DNA of 64,000 nucleotides. It comes from Sipunculus nudus (lineage: Eukaryota; Annelida; Sipuncula; Golfingiida; Sipunculidae). Position numbers and translations under genes: made by a program. The notes below the pieces were generated by a model that searched no databases, had not been told where the DNA came from, and was given only the letters and a program-made list of their open reading frames with translations. This document shows, piece by piece, positions 12,221 to 21,987 of the stretch. Numbering within the stretch: position 1 is the stretch's first letter; each line of letters starts with the position of its first letter. The stretch spans positions 48,675,429-48,739,428 of the forward strand of contig CM049312.1 in the NCBI GenBank assembly GCA_026874595.1. Direction: 5' to 3'.

Positions 12221-12524
12221 CAATTATATTTTTCTTTTTCTTAAAATTCAAAATATGGAGTTTTATTCTAATAGACGGTTTTCCATTCTCCATGACAGGC
12301 CTTCACATGGATTTTTTTCTCGTCTGTCTGTCTCTTTGTCTGTCTACTCATCTGTGACTTTTGAAAATCAGCATAACCACACAAAATTGTGCTTCTGTTT
12401 CCGCCATAATTGGGGTAATTCATTTGACCAGTTCCAAATGTAACTGACTGTCCGCTGTATGTTGTCTCCTAGTTTGACTTTCTTATTTCCGCTTCCGGCA
12501 AGCGTTCGACCTCTGGTCGTCTTG

Positions 12525-13985
12525 TCTGTTTGTTTGTTTGTTGCTTGCCGGAATCAAAGATTCGCAAACATGTTGATCACCTGCGTATGTTTATTTGTCT
12601 GTCTGTCTGTATATCCCCACTCTACAGGCCACAATTTTGCACCAATCGCTCTGAAACCTAAACATTCAGTGTAAAATCGATTCTCCTCGATTGTTTTTGG
12701 TCATGATCGGTCAAAGGTCAAGGTCAGGGTCACTGAAAAACCTACAAACGGGTTTTCCTTCATATCTTTGTCAATAATAATCGTAGCAGTTTCATCTGTA
12801 GCTCATTTTCTTCCTCATTATGTATCCTTTCCACGTGTTAGCAAATATCTCTGGTCATTCGTTACCACAGTAAAGTATTTTTAGGGAAAAAGTAACAAAA
12901 TTTGAATTTTTTTCTAACTTTTCCATTTTTAGAGCTAGAGATGTCTTTTTTTTGCATCAGGAAGTTTTCAACTAGGTGTTTATCATAAAGTACCAAGTCT
13001 CGTAGAATCTCGTGCGATTTCTCGTCAAACGAGATTTTTCGAGATTTCATTAAAAATGACCTTGAGGACGCCATTTTTATAACTATGGCTTTGAAAATGA
13101 CACATTTTGTGTTATTTATTAATATCTCGAAATCAATTTTTCATTTTTTGGAAATAGCCACCAGGGGGCGTGGTACATAAAACATATCATTTTTCTGCAA
13201 TATCTCAAAAAATATTAAACATGGGACAATTTTTATTGTTGTATCTAAAACTAGGATAATCGCCTTATTCCTCCGCTCATGTAGCTTAGTGCTGCCGTTA
13301 CCATGGTTACCAAATTAAGGGCTTAAACTTGACAATCTGAAAACATGATGTTTTTGGCTTCTATCTCTGTTAATATTTATGCTACACGGGTCTAGTTTTT
13401 TGCATAAGGCAGCATTCCCTTGATTCTAAGTCATGCGATTGGAAATCTCGTCAAATCTCGCTCGGTTTATCATCAAACGAGAAATTACAAGATTTCACAG
13501 AAATGCTTATAACTTGGTCACCTTTTTGGCTAAAGAGGAGCAGTTTTCAGCATTTTGTTGCGTTTTGAAAGCTTTACATGATAACAACACACATCTCGCC
13601 ACATCTCGTACCATCTCCCGCCAAACGAGAATATTCGAGATTTCGAACAAATGTCTATATCTCGGTCATTTTAATGCTAGAGAGTTCATTTTTCTATTGT
13701 TCAAGATTAACTTGACTAGTTTGAAGTGAAAAAATTGAATATCTCGTCATATCTCGCACCAATTCTTGTCAAACGAGAACATGTAACCATTCAAAGATAC
13801 GCCTATAATTCTGTTATTTTAATGCTGAAGACCTATAGTTTTCAGCATTTGATAGCGTCTAACACTCTCGGTCACATTATGTGATTATATTGTAAGTTTC
13901 GTCAAATCTGGGATCGTTTTTTCTTCAAATAAAAAAAGTACATTCTATTGCCGTGACCATAAGTGGCGGCAGTATGTGATAGTAA
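12525..13985 (+). mobile_element. P1 element, 3' truncated
   Basis: Starts with microsatellite and a single CTTGCCGGAATC hairpin segment (~12,543), then AGGTCA repeats, a degenerate CCATGG-type segment, an AGGGGGCGT core (13158) and several TCTCG modules. It fades out at about 13,930-13,985 in a degenerate copy of the GGACGGATCC-block start. No 3' hairpin/CTAG is found, so the right end is deleted or eroded. Confidence 0.45.
13158..13171 (+). promoter_or_regulatory. CTCF-like core motif (CCACCAGGGGGCGT)
   Basis: AGGGGGCGT-type core of the last P1 element, matching the consensus at 13 of 14 positions. Confidence 0.35.
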
Positions 13986-15770
13986 ATGTCAGCAGGGGCA
14001 TTACACTTGACAGTTGGAGCCATGTTCTATTGTAAGATTTGGCATGATAGGTTGTATATTCTTGGTACTATTTCATGTCACACTAAATGAGTTCAACGGG
14101 CTTCTCTCTCTCATTTGCAGCTGTTCTCAATAGTATGAATATTTTAATTATTATTATAACTTTACTGATTTTGTTAATTTAATATTTCAAATACATTCAA
14201 ACCTCTGCGGTACCTTGTGACATATCACACATGTATAACAAGCCTCTGTTCCATGATGCCTGGGTACTGATTGCATAATCCCCTTATCTTGGTCACTGGG
14301 TCCCTTATTTGTACAGGCCAAGTCCTAATCTGTAAATCTCATTGGGGTAAAGGTGTTTATCTCATCAGGGTGACTACTAAAATGGGGGTCCCGTGATGTT
14401 TAGTCAGCTAGGAGCACACACAGATAGATGATATCACGATAACATATAATTACACTGTATGTAGACCTTGTATATGTCAGGGTATAATCAACCATCTCTC
14501 CCTTCATTTCATTGGCCAGTATAGTGGGTGGAGTTCACCTTACCCATCTGACCAATGGATTGAATGGGGTGATGTTATTGGTTATATTCCAATGAGAGAG
14601 AGAGAACAAAAGCCAGGTTATAATCATATGTGGACAGATTCCTTTTTGGCCACTCTGCATAGCCGCCGACGTCGACGCTTCAGGTTTCTGTTGCGTCGCC
14701 GGCCCACCAAAGGGCTAACTGGGGTTATAACACGATACGATCTGTTACTCTTAGAAAGAAAATTAAATAAAAATATTTCCTATGGTTTTAACATACCAAT
14801 TCAACATTATGTTGTATGTCGAAAGTATGTTGTAATAAAAAATAACCATTCTGGAAAGCATAAAGCACCTCTAACATCAACAACTGATAGTATTTGTCCA
14901 GAGAGAATTGAAGCATAAACAGCCCCGGTAGACATCTTGCATTTGGTGGCAGTCCTGTATAAGGCTTTAGGCCTGTGTACAATTATGTTCATATTTTAAC
15001 TTCCTTGGTGCAAAATAGGGCTGAGAAGAGAACAGTAATGTTTTCTAGTGGTCAAATATACAATAGACATAGATGTACTGAACATTAATCAATGGATATA
15101 TGTTAAATCTCACAGTTGTGTATGGAGTGTTATAATCACAGTTAACTGCAGGTACAATCTATGGACTCCACAATGCGTCAGTCACTGAAAAAAAAGCAAT
15201 TGAGGAGTTCATTCTTATGGGCTACCACTCTGCACTGAGGACACTTTTTTATGTATTGACATTTTTTATATACATTTGGATGCTACTGAAGAATAAAAAT
15301 GGTTACCTAAGTTGCCGAATTCACCTGTTGTGGCTGTGTGCCACAAGTGCCATAAACTTGCTTGAACGAGAGCGTGACGGGGAGAAGTTTAGTCAAGTAA
15401 CATAAGTTTACACTATGGGTGTGCGATGGCCCATGAAGAAGACTTCTATTGTGTTGTTATCGTCTTCCTTTGATTGTTGCTTCGTAAGCTTCACAGACCA
15501 GCGCCAACCACCTGGTTGCCACGTGTCCTCAATGTAAACAACCTTTGCTGATTTCCTGTACTTAAGATATGTACGGTAGCCTGTTCACTTGTCCTTAGCT
15601 TGTTTATTGTTGTTGTATTGAAGTAAAATAAAATGCCATGTTTTCCTGCATATTGATTGGAAATTGAATAAAATCAAACAAGAACCAACCAACCAAAGTT
15701 CAGTGACCACAATTTCTGATTTGAGATGAGAACAATTGATTTCTGCATTAACCAGTATGACCAGATTTGA
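13986..15770. other. Low-copy spacer, no gene recognised
   Basis: No similarity to the flanking repeats is apparent. An ATG-initiated frame at 14,592-14,918 (108 aa, arginine-rich near residues 25-40) has no motif I recognise and overlaps minus-strand frames of similar quality. A coding exon cannot be excluded, but nothing supports one. The segment ends near two AATAAA signals, so it might be the 3' part of a transcript or an old retroelement tail. Confidence 0.4.
15627..15672 (+). promoter_or_regulatory. Two AATAAA polyadenylation-like signals
   Basis: AATAAA at 15,627-15,632 and 15,667-15,672. In AT-rich DNA this hexamer is common by chance, so use is uncertain. Confidence 0.2.
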
Positions 15771-17205
15771 AAAAAATTAGTGGTCTAAATTTTTTTTTCT
15801 GAGAGAGTTGAGCCAAATGCTTTGAGATAGCAGCCAGTGGGTGTAAATGGATTGCAATGATACCCAAACCAGGTGTGTGTGTGTTGAGTTTTGTGGAGAT
15901 GAGGGGGGCCAGAACCTATTTGACTGTGTATAAGCATAAACTGGCCTGAAATCAGGTTTCTGGGGGCTTGAAATTTTGTTTGTGGGAACAGGGTAATATT
16001 ATCTTGTTTCCCTGTATATACACCCTAAAGTGGGCCTAATGACACCAAAACCAGGTTTGAGGGACCATCAGTACAGATTTGAGGTAAAAAAATGTGGATT
16101 TTCTCTGTATATCACTATGTCCACTGTGTCAAGATTTGGAAATTCAAACTGGTCCTAATTTTTTTTCTGTGGGAGTTGAGCTAAATGCTTGGTGATGCCA
16201 GCCAGTGGATGAAAATGGATTGTAATGATACCCAAACCAGGTGTGTGTGTTGAGTTTTGTGGAGATGAGCGGGCCAAAACCTATTTGACTGTGTATAAGC
16301 ATAAACTGCCCTGAAATCAGGTTTCTGGGGGCTTGAAATTTTTGTTTGTGGGAGCAGAGTAATATTATCTTGTTTCCCTGTATATACACCCTAAACTGGG
16401 GTTAATGACACCAAAACCATGCTTGTGGGACCATTAGTTTAAATTTGAGGTCCAAAAGATGGATGACTGCATATACCAAGTACAGTGCCATGACCACATT
16501 TTAAAATTTCAAACTGGTCCTAATTTTTTTTCTGAGGGAGTTGAGCCAAATGCTTAGAGATACCAGCCAGTTGGTGTAAATGGATTGCAATGATACCCAA
16601 ACCAGGTGTGTGTGTTGAGTTTTGTGGATATGAAGGGGGGCCAAAACCTATTTGACTGTGTATAAGCATAAACTGCCCTGAAATCAGGTTTCTGGAGGCT
16701 TGAAATTTTTTGTTTGTGGGAGCAGGGTAATATTATCTTGTTTTCCTGTCTATACACCCTAAAGTGGGCCTAATGACACCAAAACCATGTTTGTGGGACC
16801 ATCAGTACAGATTTGAGGTAAAAAAAATGTGGATTTTCTCTGTATATCACTGTCCACTGTGTCCAGATTTGGTCCTAATTTTTTTTCTGAGGGAGTTGAG
16901 CCAAAAGCTCGGTGATGCCAGCCAGTGGATGTAAATGGATTATAATGATACCCAAACCAGGTGTGTGTGTTGAGTTTTGTGGAGATGAGGGGGCCAAAAC
17001 CTATTTGTTTGTGTATAAGCATTAACTGGCCTGAAATCAGGTTTGTGGGGGCTTGAAATTTTTGTTTGTGGGAGCAGAGTAATTTTATCTGGTTTCCCTG
17101 TATATATACACCCTGAATGACAATATAATGACCCTAAAAGAGCCTAAGGACACCAAAAACGTATGTTGGACCATGAGTACAGATTTGAGGTAACAAATTG
17201 TCTAT
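15771..17205 (+). repeat. Tandem repeat, four copies of a ~360-bp unit
   Basis: A shared GAGTTGAG landmark occurs at 15,805, 16,173, 16,538 and 16,893, giving periods of 368, 365 and 355 bp. Each unit carries 'cccaaaccaggtgtgtgt' and 'ctgaaatcaggttt' segments. Copies differ by scattered substitutions and small indels. The last unit decays after about 17,100. Short minus-strand frames recur in every copy but look like passengers of the duplication. Confidence 0.85.
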
Positions 17206-17547
17206 CCTAAAATAAAAAAAAATCAAATATCAAACTGTTATAAACATGTATCAATATATTTAATAAGATCTCTCTTCATCCAATGAATTGCATCTTATTT
17301 TTTTATAAATAAACCACGATATTCAACTCCATCCAGCAATAAGAAAGAAAAATAAAATGAATAAAAGTTTTTTTTTTTTTGGGGGGGGGGGGGGTTGTGT
17401 TTTGGCAGTAAACTCCATGCTTCTCTTTGGATCTTGGCGGTGGGCGAGGGTACAATGGATACCAAACAACATTTGAATGAACATTTTTTCTGCTGTTATT
17501 GGATGACCGAGTCTCTATGAATTTTAAAAAAATATTTATTCTGTTAT
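17206..17547. other. AT-rich spacer with T13/G14 homopolymer junction
   Basis: No gene or repeat seen apart from a run of 13 T followed directly by 14 G at 17,368-17,394. Length calls across this junction are likely to be unreliable. Confidence 0.5.
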
Positions 17548-17760
17548 TCAAGATGACAGTGAAAATGACCCTATTTTTTCAATCATTCACCACCCTGTTT
17601 TAGCGTTCATCGAATAAGAAAGAGCCCGTCCCACCACATTTCCTGCGAGGGTTCGTTTCTTCGGAGTCCAAACTATCCTACCGGGGCGGGGTTTAGTCCA
17701 TCTCGTCTTAAATTTGTGTCCGGGGCACGGTAAACATCATGAAAGCGGACAAAACTTTCA
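17548..17760 (+). repeat. Promoter-like segment, copy 1
   Basis: About 200 bp homologous to 18,390-18,560. Shared landmarks in order are 'gaccctat', 'gcgttc', an A-rich element, AAAGAGCCCGTCCCA, 'caaact' and 'tcttaaattt'. Copy 1 has CGAATAAG where copy 2 has a TATA box. A 35-codon frame starts at 17,739 just downstream, with no recognised product. Confidence 0.45.
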
Positions 17761-18389
17761 TACGGCTGGTAAATGCGTTTATATGTAAATGCGAAGTATT
17801 CGCTGGGAATTCTTGGAGAATTTCCGAAAAGTTTAAAATCATTTAAAATCTACAACTATTTTACTCTTAAGACATTTATTCACTGTTAAATTACCGAAAT
17901 AATAACCTGTTCGAAATTATGAATTTTAAGTGCAAACAATGTGGGATTGCCATTAACACCAATCTGGATCACCAGCTAACATTGACTACCGATCTTACAT
18001 AAGACAGAAACGCAAAACACTATATTACGTTTCAACAGTTTATTGTGCAAACCGTAACAAGACCATGCAGGATATCAAATTTACAGGTTCTTAAGGAAAT
18101 ATAATATAATAAATAAATTGTACTGTTGCTCACATTTAATGATATCATCATGATGAATTCTCTGCGAATTCTCCAGCTGTCCGCGTTATAGATATATATG
18201 TATGAATTCACAACAAAAATTGACATACAATTTTATGGATACCCGTATAACTGTGGTTTTCTGGAGCGTCCCAGCCCGCAGGTAGGATAATATGGATTCC
18301 CGACAATATTCTCATGACCGTTCCCTAAGCTGGAACAGGCTAGGAAGGTCCGTCATTTTTTTTTAATTTCAAATTTCCAGGTCTTTCGG
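17761..18389. other. Low-copy spacer between the promoter-like copies
   Basis: AT-rich with no recognised gene. A 27-codon frame at 17,919-18,002 contains a CKQC (CxxC) motif but is too short to interpret. Confidence 0.35.
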
Positions 18390-18557
18390 ACTAAAATGGC
18401 CCTATCCTTCATTCAATCTCCAGCCTCTTCTGGCGTTCCGGGTATAAAAAAGAGCCCGTCCCATGGCTATTTAAGCTAGGACTGCAAACTCTGGGGTCAA
18501 AACAATTCAAATACGGCTTGGGATTACCACCTTTCCTCTTAAATTTCCATCGCGCCC
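18390..18557 (+). promoter_or_regulatory. Promoter-like segment, copy 2, with TATA box
   Basis: Homologous to copy 1 at 17,548. TATAAAAA at 18,443-18,450 is followed by the conserved AAAGAGCCCGTCCCA, and the first ATG of a short ORF lies at 18,558, about 108 bp after the TATA box. The spacing suits a compact promoter plus 5' leader, for example the 5' end of a retroelement. The promoter call rests on TATA and on conservation between the two copies. Confidence 0.35.
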
Positions 18558-18818
18558 ATGTCAAGTGTACCGTTTTATTCACAAACGTGCGGCAGGTGCC
18601 AAAAAAATTTGACCCACCCCTTTCAGATGCCAGAATATATTTTTATATACAAAGTCCTAACCCACCACGGAACTAGGGCCTCAGAATTTTTTATCTCATT
18701 ACTTACCACTTCAGACTCCTTAAAAAACCCTGCTTTCCTTTTTTTACCAAAGATTCTAATTTTTAACATATATTTTACATGGCAGATACACGAAGGGGAC
18801 ATTAAAGTTAATCCGTGA
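18558..18818 (+). pseudogene. Short ORF downstream of TATA box, possible retroelement remnant
   Basis: 86 codons from the first ATG after the putative promoter. The product has a CGRC (CxxC) motif at residues 11-14, a hydrophobic stretch at about residues 58-74 and ends in GDIKVNP immediately before a stop. A GDxxxNP-type ending is reminiscent of the 2A-like motifs near the N terminus of some non-LTR retrotransposon proteins. No endonuclease or RT follows within the window. It could equally be a chance frame. Confidence 0.2.
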
Positions 18819-18866
18819 TGGGCAGGACTTCTTGGAGTTTTTATTATTCCCTGACGCAGGCTGACC

Positions 18867-18892
18867 GGCCGCCTAGTTTCTTTAAGGCGGCC
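18867..18892. repeat. GC-rich hairpin
   Basis: Perfect 7-bp arms GGCCGCC/GGCGGCC with a 12-base loop in otherwise AT-rich DNA. Function unknown. It lies about 50 bp after the preceding short ORF. Confidence 0.5.
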
Positions 18893-19164
18893 CTAATTTA
18901 AGCCAGACCTAAAGGAAGGTCATGCTAGGCACCTAGCTTGTCCAGGAATGAAAGGTCACGTCTCCCTTACCAAGAGGTCGGGTCTCTGTCTAACACGAAC
19001 GCGGCTTCGCTTGCATTTCGGCATTCTGGACGTTCAACTCTTTTCAAGTCTCATTTTCATTGCTTTTTCTTATTTCCAGCAGTCAAGAACTGCCACGGAT
19101 TCAGTTGGACTTTTTTATTTCTGTCAAAAAATGGATTGTCCTGTATAGGATGGCTACTAATAAT

Positions 19165-19224
19165 AACACTAATAATGTCTGTCTGTCTATCTATCTGTCT
19201 GTCTGTCTGTCTGTCTCTCTGTCT
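19165..19224 (+). repeat. GTCT/ATCT microsatellite
   Basis: Longest uninterrupted GTCT-type tract in the window, with ATCT and CTCT variants, at the 5' side of the outlying P1 copy. Confidence 0.8.
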
Positions 19225-19376
19225 ATATTATTACCATGTCCGGCAAGCGCGTGACCTCTGGTCTGTCTGTCTGTCTGTGTACTCTCTACAGCCACAATTT
19301 TGCAGCAATTGCTTTTAAACTTAAACAGCTAGTAGACAAGCAAAAGTCCTGGAGGCCTATTGTTTTTGGGCAATAT

Positions 19377-19401
19377 AGGTCAAAGGTCAAGGTCAAGGTC
19401 A
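19377..19401 (+). promoter_or_regulatory. Four AGGTCA half-sites (DR1 plus two DR0)
   Basis: AGGTCA, one A, then three AGGTCA in a row. The first pair is a perfect DR1, the spacing used by RXR/HNF4-type receptors. It lies inside the outlying P1 copy and is probably inherited from the element rather than selected locally. Confidence 0.25.
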
Positions 19402-19701
19402 TCAAAAGTATACAAAACGGTTTTTTTTTTCTTCATATCCTTGTTACTATTAGTCGTATCTACTTCAAACATAGCTCATTTTAATCTACATTCCAAGGCC
19501 TTTCTTCTGGTGTTTAGCTGCTTCAAATTTGCCATAACCATGGTTACGAATTTTTGGGAAAAATTCATGATATTAGAAAATAAGCGGTCTTATTTTTCTA
19601 ACTTTGTCAGTTTTAAAGCTAGAGAGGTCTAGTTTTTTGCATCAGGTAGCATTTAACAAGTACTGCAAGATTTTATTAAAAGTCTTGCGATATCTTGTAT
19701 A

Positions 19702-19722
19702 ATATCTCGTCAAACGAGATAT
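19702..19722. repeat. Hairpin ATATCTCGT-CAA-ACGAGATAT
   Basis: Perfect 9-bp arms with a 3-base loop. In the main P1 array the same position keeps the shorter form TCTCGT-CAA-ACGAGA (for example near 5,776 and 13,019). Confidence 0.6.
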
Positions 19723-19841
19723 TTCGAGATTTCAGTAATCTTGCCGTGGAGGTCACAGTTTTGCAGGAATCTTTTTGAAACTGACATATCGTAGGTCCTA
19801 CATTATTATCTCGAAATTGTTTTTCCATTTTTTGAATGGAG

Positions 19842-19855
19842 CCGCTAGGAGGCGC
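19842..19855 (+). promoter_or_regulatory. Diverged CTCF-like core (CCGCTAGGAGGCGC)
   Basis: Core of the outlying P1 copy. It has A where the consensus needs G/T, so it is a weaker match. A related site, CCGCTAGGCGGCAC, lies at 20,172. Confidence 0.2.
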
Positions 19856-19910
19856 TGTATGCAAACCTCCCAAACATATCATGTTTTGGCCATATCTCCT
19901 AAATTGTTAG

Positions 19911-20400
19911 CCTCAATTACATAAACTATAGCTTATTTTCTTCCTCTGAGGTTTCTCCATGACATGATTAAGTCATCTGTTCTCAATCTTGGGTCAGTTT
20001 GTCAGTTTGTCTGTCTGTTTCTCAGTTGTCCTCAAAATCCCTTGCTTACCGGTTCTTGCGTCTCACATATAGGATTCTACAGGCCCCAGTTTCGAAAAAA
20101 TCCTTTTAAAACTATTACATCTTATGTCTTACACTAATATCTCGAAAAGGATTTTCATTTTCCAGACATGGCCGCTAGGCGGCACTGCACTCAAACTTCC
20201 ACAACATATCATTTTTTGCTAATATCTCCAAAACTATAAACCTCAATTACATAAACTATAGTTTATTTTCTTCCTCTGAGGTTTCTCCATGACATGATTA
20301 AGTCATCTGTTCTCAATCTTGGGTCAGTTTGTCAGTATGTTTGTCTGTTTTTCAGTTGTCTTTAATTTCGCCTGCTTCCTGGTTCTTGCGTCTCACATTT
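19911..20400 (+). repeat. Tandem duplication, 330-bp period
   Basis: The ~125-bp segment starting 'cctcaattac' at 19,911 recurs almost unchanged at 20,241, including the GTCTGTCTGTTTCTCAGTTGTC-like tail. It is an internal duplication within the outlying P1 copy. Confidence 0.75.
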
Positions 20401-20676
20401 ACCATTCTCCTGGCCACAATTGTGCAGGAATCGCTTTGTAACTTACACTTATCATATTTCTTAACGATATCTGGAAGGCCAATGTTTATTATTCAAATAA
20501 GTCAAAGGTCAAGGTCAAGGTGATAAAAACATTTCAAAATCTTTTTTCTTCAGAACTTTGTTAATATTGGTCCTATCTTTACAAACTAGGGATTATTTTC
20601 TTTCACTTTGACATTGCTCATTCATCTGACTAACTTTACGTCATTTCCGGCAAGCGCGTGACCTCAGGTCATCTAG

Positions 20677-21561
20677 TTTGTTCGGCTTTTAACTACCTAA
20701 CTCCATATGTTATGAACGGATTTGGATAAATGTTGAGCAACATTAGTGTGAAACACATGGAACACATAATCTATATCATTTAGAATTTATTCGGACCGAG
20801 GACAAGAACCATTCACTTTAATAAGGCCATGGAACTCTAGCTGATACATGATCCTACAAAAGAAGGTAAAAAAAGAAAAAGCTTACAGCCTTTGATTCTA
20901 CCACGAATTAAGACTCATGTTCCATACATATAGTTCCTGTGCTTAATATGTAGCAAACACCGCTATCAATATAGTTTTAGGGTTTTATTCGCGCGGACTA
21001 TGAATAATATACTATAAAACTAAAATGCCCCCCTCAACCTTCCATGGGCCATCCCCCCAAATTTGAGGGTGAAAATATGCAATATATCAAAAGTTACTGC
21101 GTGTCCAAAAACATGATTCCGCAGATTTTATCAAGGTCAAGATCACCCGATTTGAAATTCTTCCAAGAACTTTCACTTGACAACTGAGGAAAATTTCTTC
21201 AGTACTTTATAGTTACGGGGGGGGGGGGGTGTCACAATTAATGATTCCAGATTTAGGCAGATTTAACTTTGAAGATAAAGGGCAGGGTCACTGAAACTCA
21301 ACCTCTTCCAAGAACTTGCTGAAAACAACCTGGTTGTCAAAATTGAGACGAAAATATGCAATATCTCTTATGTTATGGATTAACAAATTTTGAATGCTGG
21401 CCGATTCGCCCTTGATGATCTTGGTCAATATAATAACCATATACATATATATTCAAATATATATACTTGGTTTCAGATCCTTAGATGAAACCACAGCAAA
21501 GAAACTGATATGATTCCTGTCTTTTGTTAGTCTCAAAATAGAGGAAAAACGTGTCAACAAC
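20677..21561. repeat. Diverged repeat segment, no gene
   Basis: Contains two degenerate copies of a segment with 'cttccaagaactt' (~21,161 and ~21,306) and 'gaaaatatgcaatat' (~21,070 and ~21,350), plus a 13-base G run at 21,217-21,229. No termini or coding region seen. Confidence 0.4.
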
Positions 21562-21963
21562 AAGGGACCTATGGGTCACGACGCTCAGCTGTTATATATG
21601 ATAAAAAAATAAAAAAATATTTTTTAGAAATGAGGCACATGCTGGTTTTGTGTGGTAATAAATATAAGCTGTATTATGAGTTGTGGGTGTTTAGCTTATG
21701 TATGATTTTGATAGTATCTTTGGAGACAGGGAAGAGGATTGATTTCATTTATTTTATTAACAAATGGAGTGCTATTGTCACACAGATTTTGACTTGGCCA
21801 TATAACTTATAAGCAGAACATATAATATAAGAGTTTAACTATTTATTAAAAAAATTACAAATATTGTCCCAAATATAATTTTTATTAAAAATAATAAGAG
21901 AATCATATGATTTTTTAAAATGACATATAACTGATATGATTATTAAAATAATATTAAAGAATA

Positions 21964-21987
21964 TATTCATGAATGCATTCATGAATA
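21964..21987. repeat. Perfect 24-bp palindrome
   Basis: A TATTCATGAATG half followed by its exact complement, centred at 21,975/21,976 inside the AT-rich part of P4 copy a. Cruciform-prone; no function assigned. Confidence 0.7.

Larger units (their letters stand above)
10773..12524 (+). mobile_element. P1 element with internal deletion
   Basis: Same module order as its neighbours, but the TCTCG modules are missing: near 11,540 the sequence jumps from the segment after the AGGGGGCGT core straight into the middle of the GGACGGATCC block. Two core modules follow (11,849 and 12,062). The 3' hairpin (12507-12519) is intact, but the terminal tetranucleotide reads CTTG instead of CTAG (12521-12524). 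Confidence 0.5.
19161..20676 (+). mobile_element. Outlying P1-related element with intact 3' end
   Basis: Begins in GTCT/GTCTATCT microsatellite and carries the P1 module order: CCGGCAAG with a GACCTCTGGTC segment (~19,239-19,262), AGGTCA repeats (19,377), 'ataaccatggttac' (~19,535), a TCTCG hairpin (19,702), diverged CTCF-like cores (19,842 and 20,172), then CCGGCAAG (20647-20654), hairpin TGACC-TCA-GGTCA (20659-20671) and CTAG-TT (20673-20676). Compared with the main array, both closing stem bases have changed together (C-G to T-A). Confidence 0.55.

Noticed and set aside
14592-14918. 108-aa ORF in the low-copy spacer
   Set aside because: No recognised motif, low-complexity arginine stretch, overlapping minus-strand frames of similar length. 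Not enough to call a gene.
16144-17022. Recurring minus-strand ORFs in the ~360-bp tandem units
   Set aside because: Each is broken at a different place by small indels between units, so the similarity reflects the DNA repeat, not a protein.
18938-19318. 126-aa ORF running into the GTCT microsatellite
   Set aside because: Its C-terminal third is the microsatellite translated (SVCLSVCLS) and it spans the edge of a P1 element.
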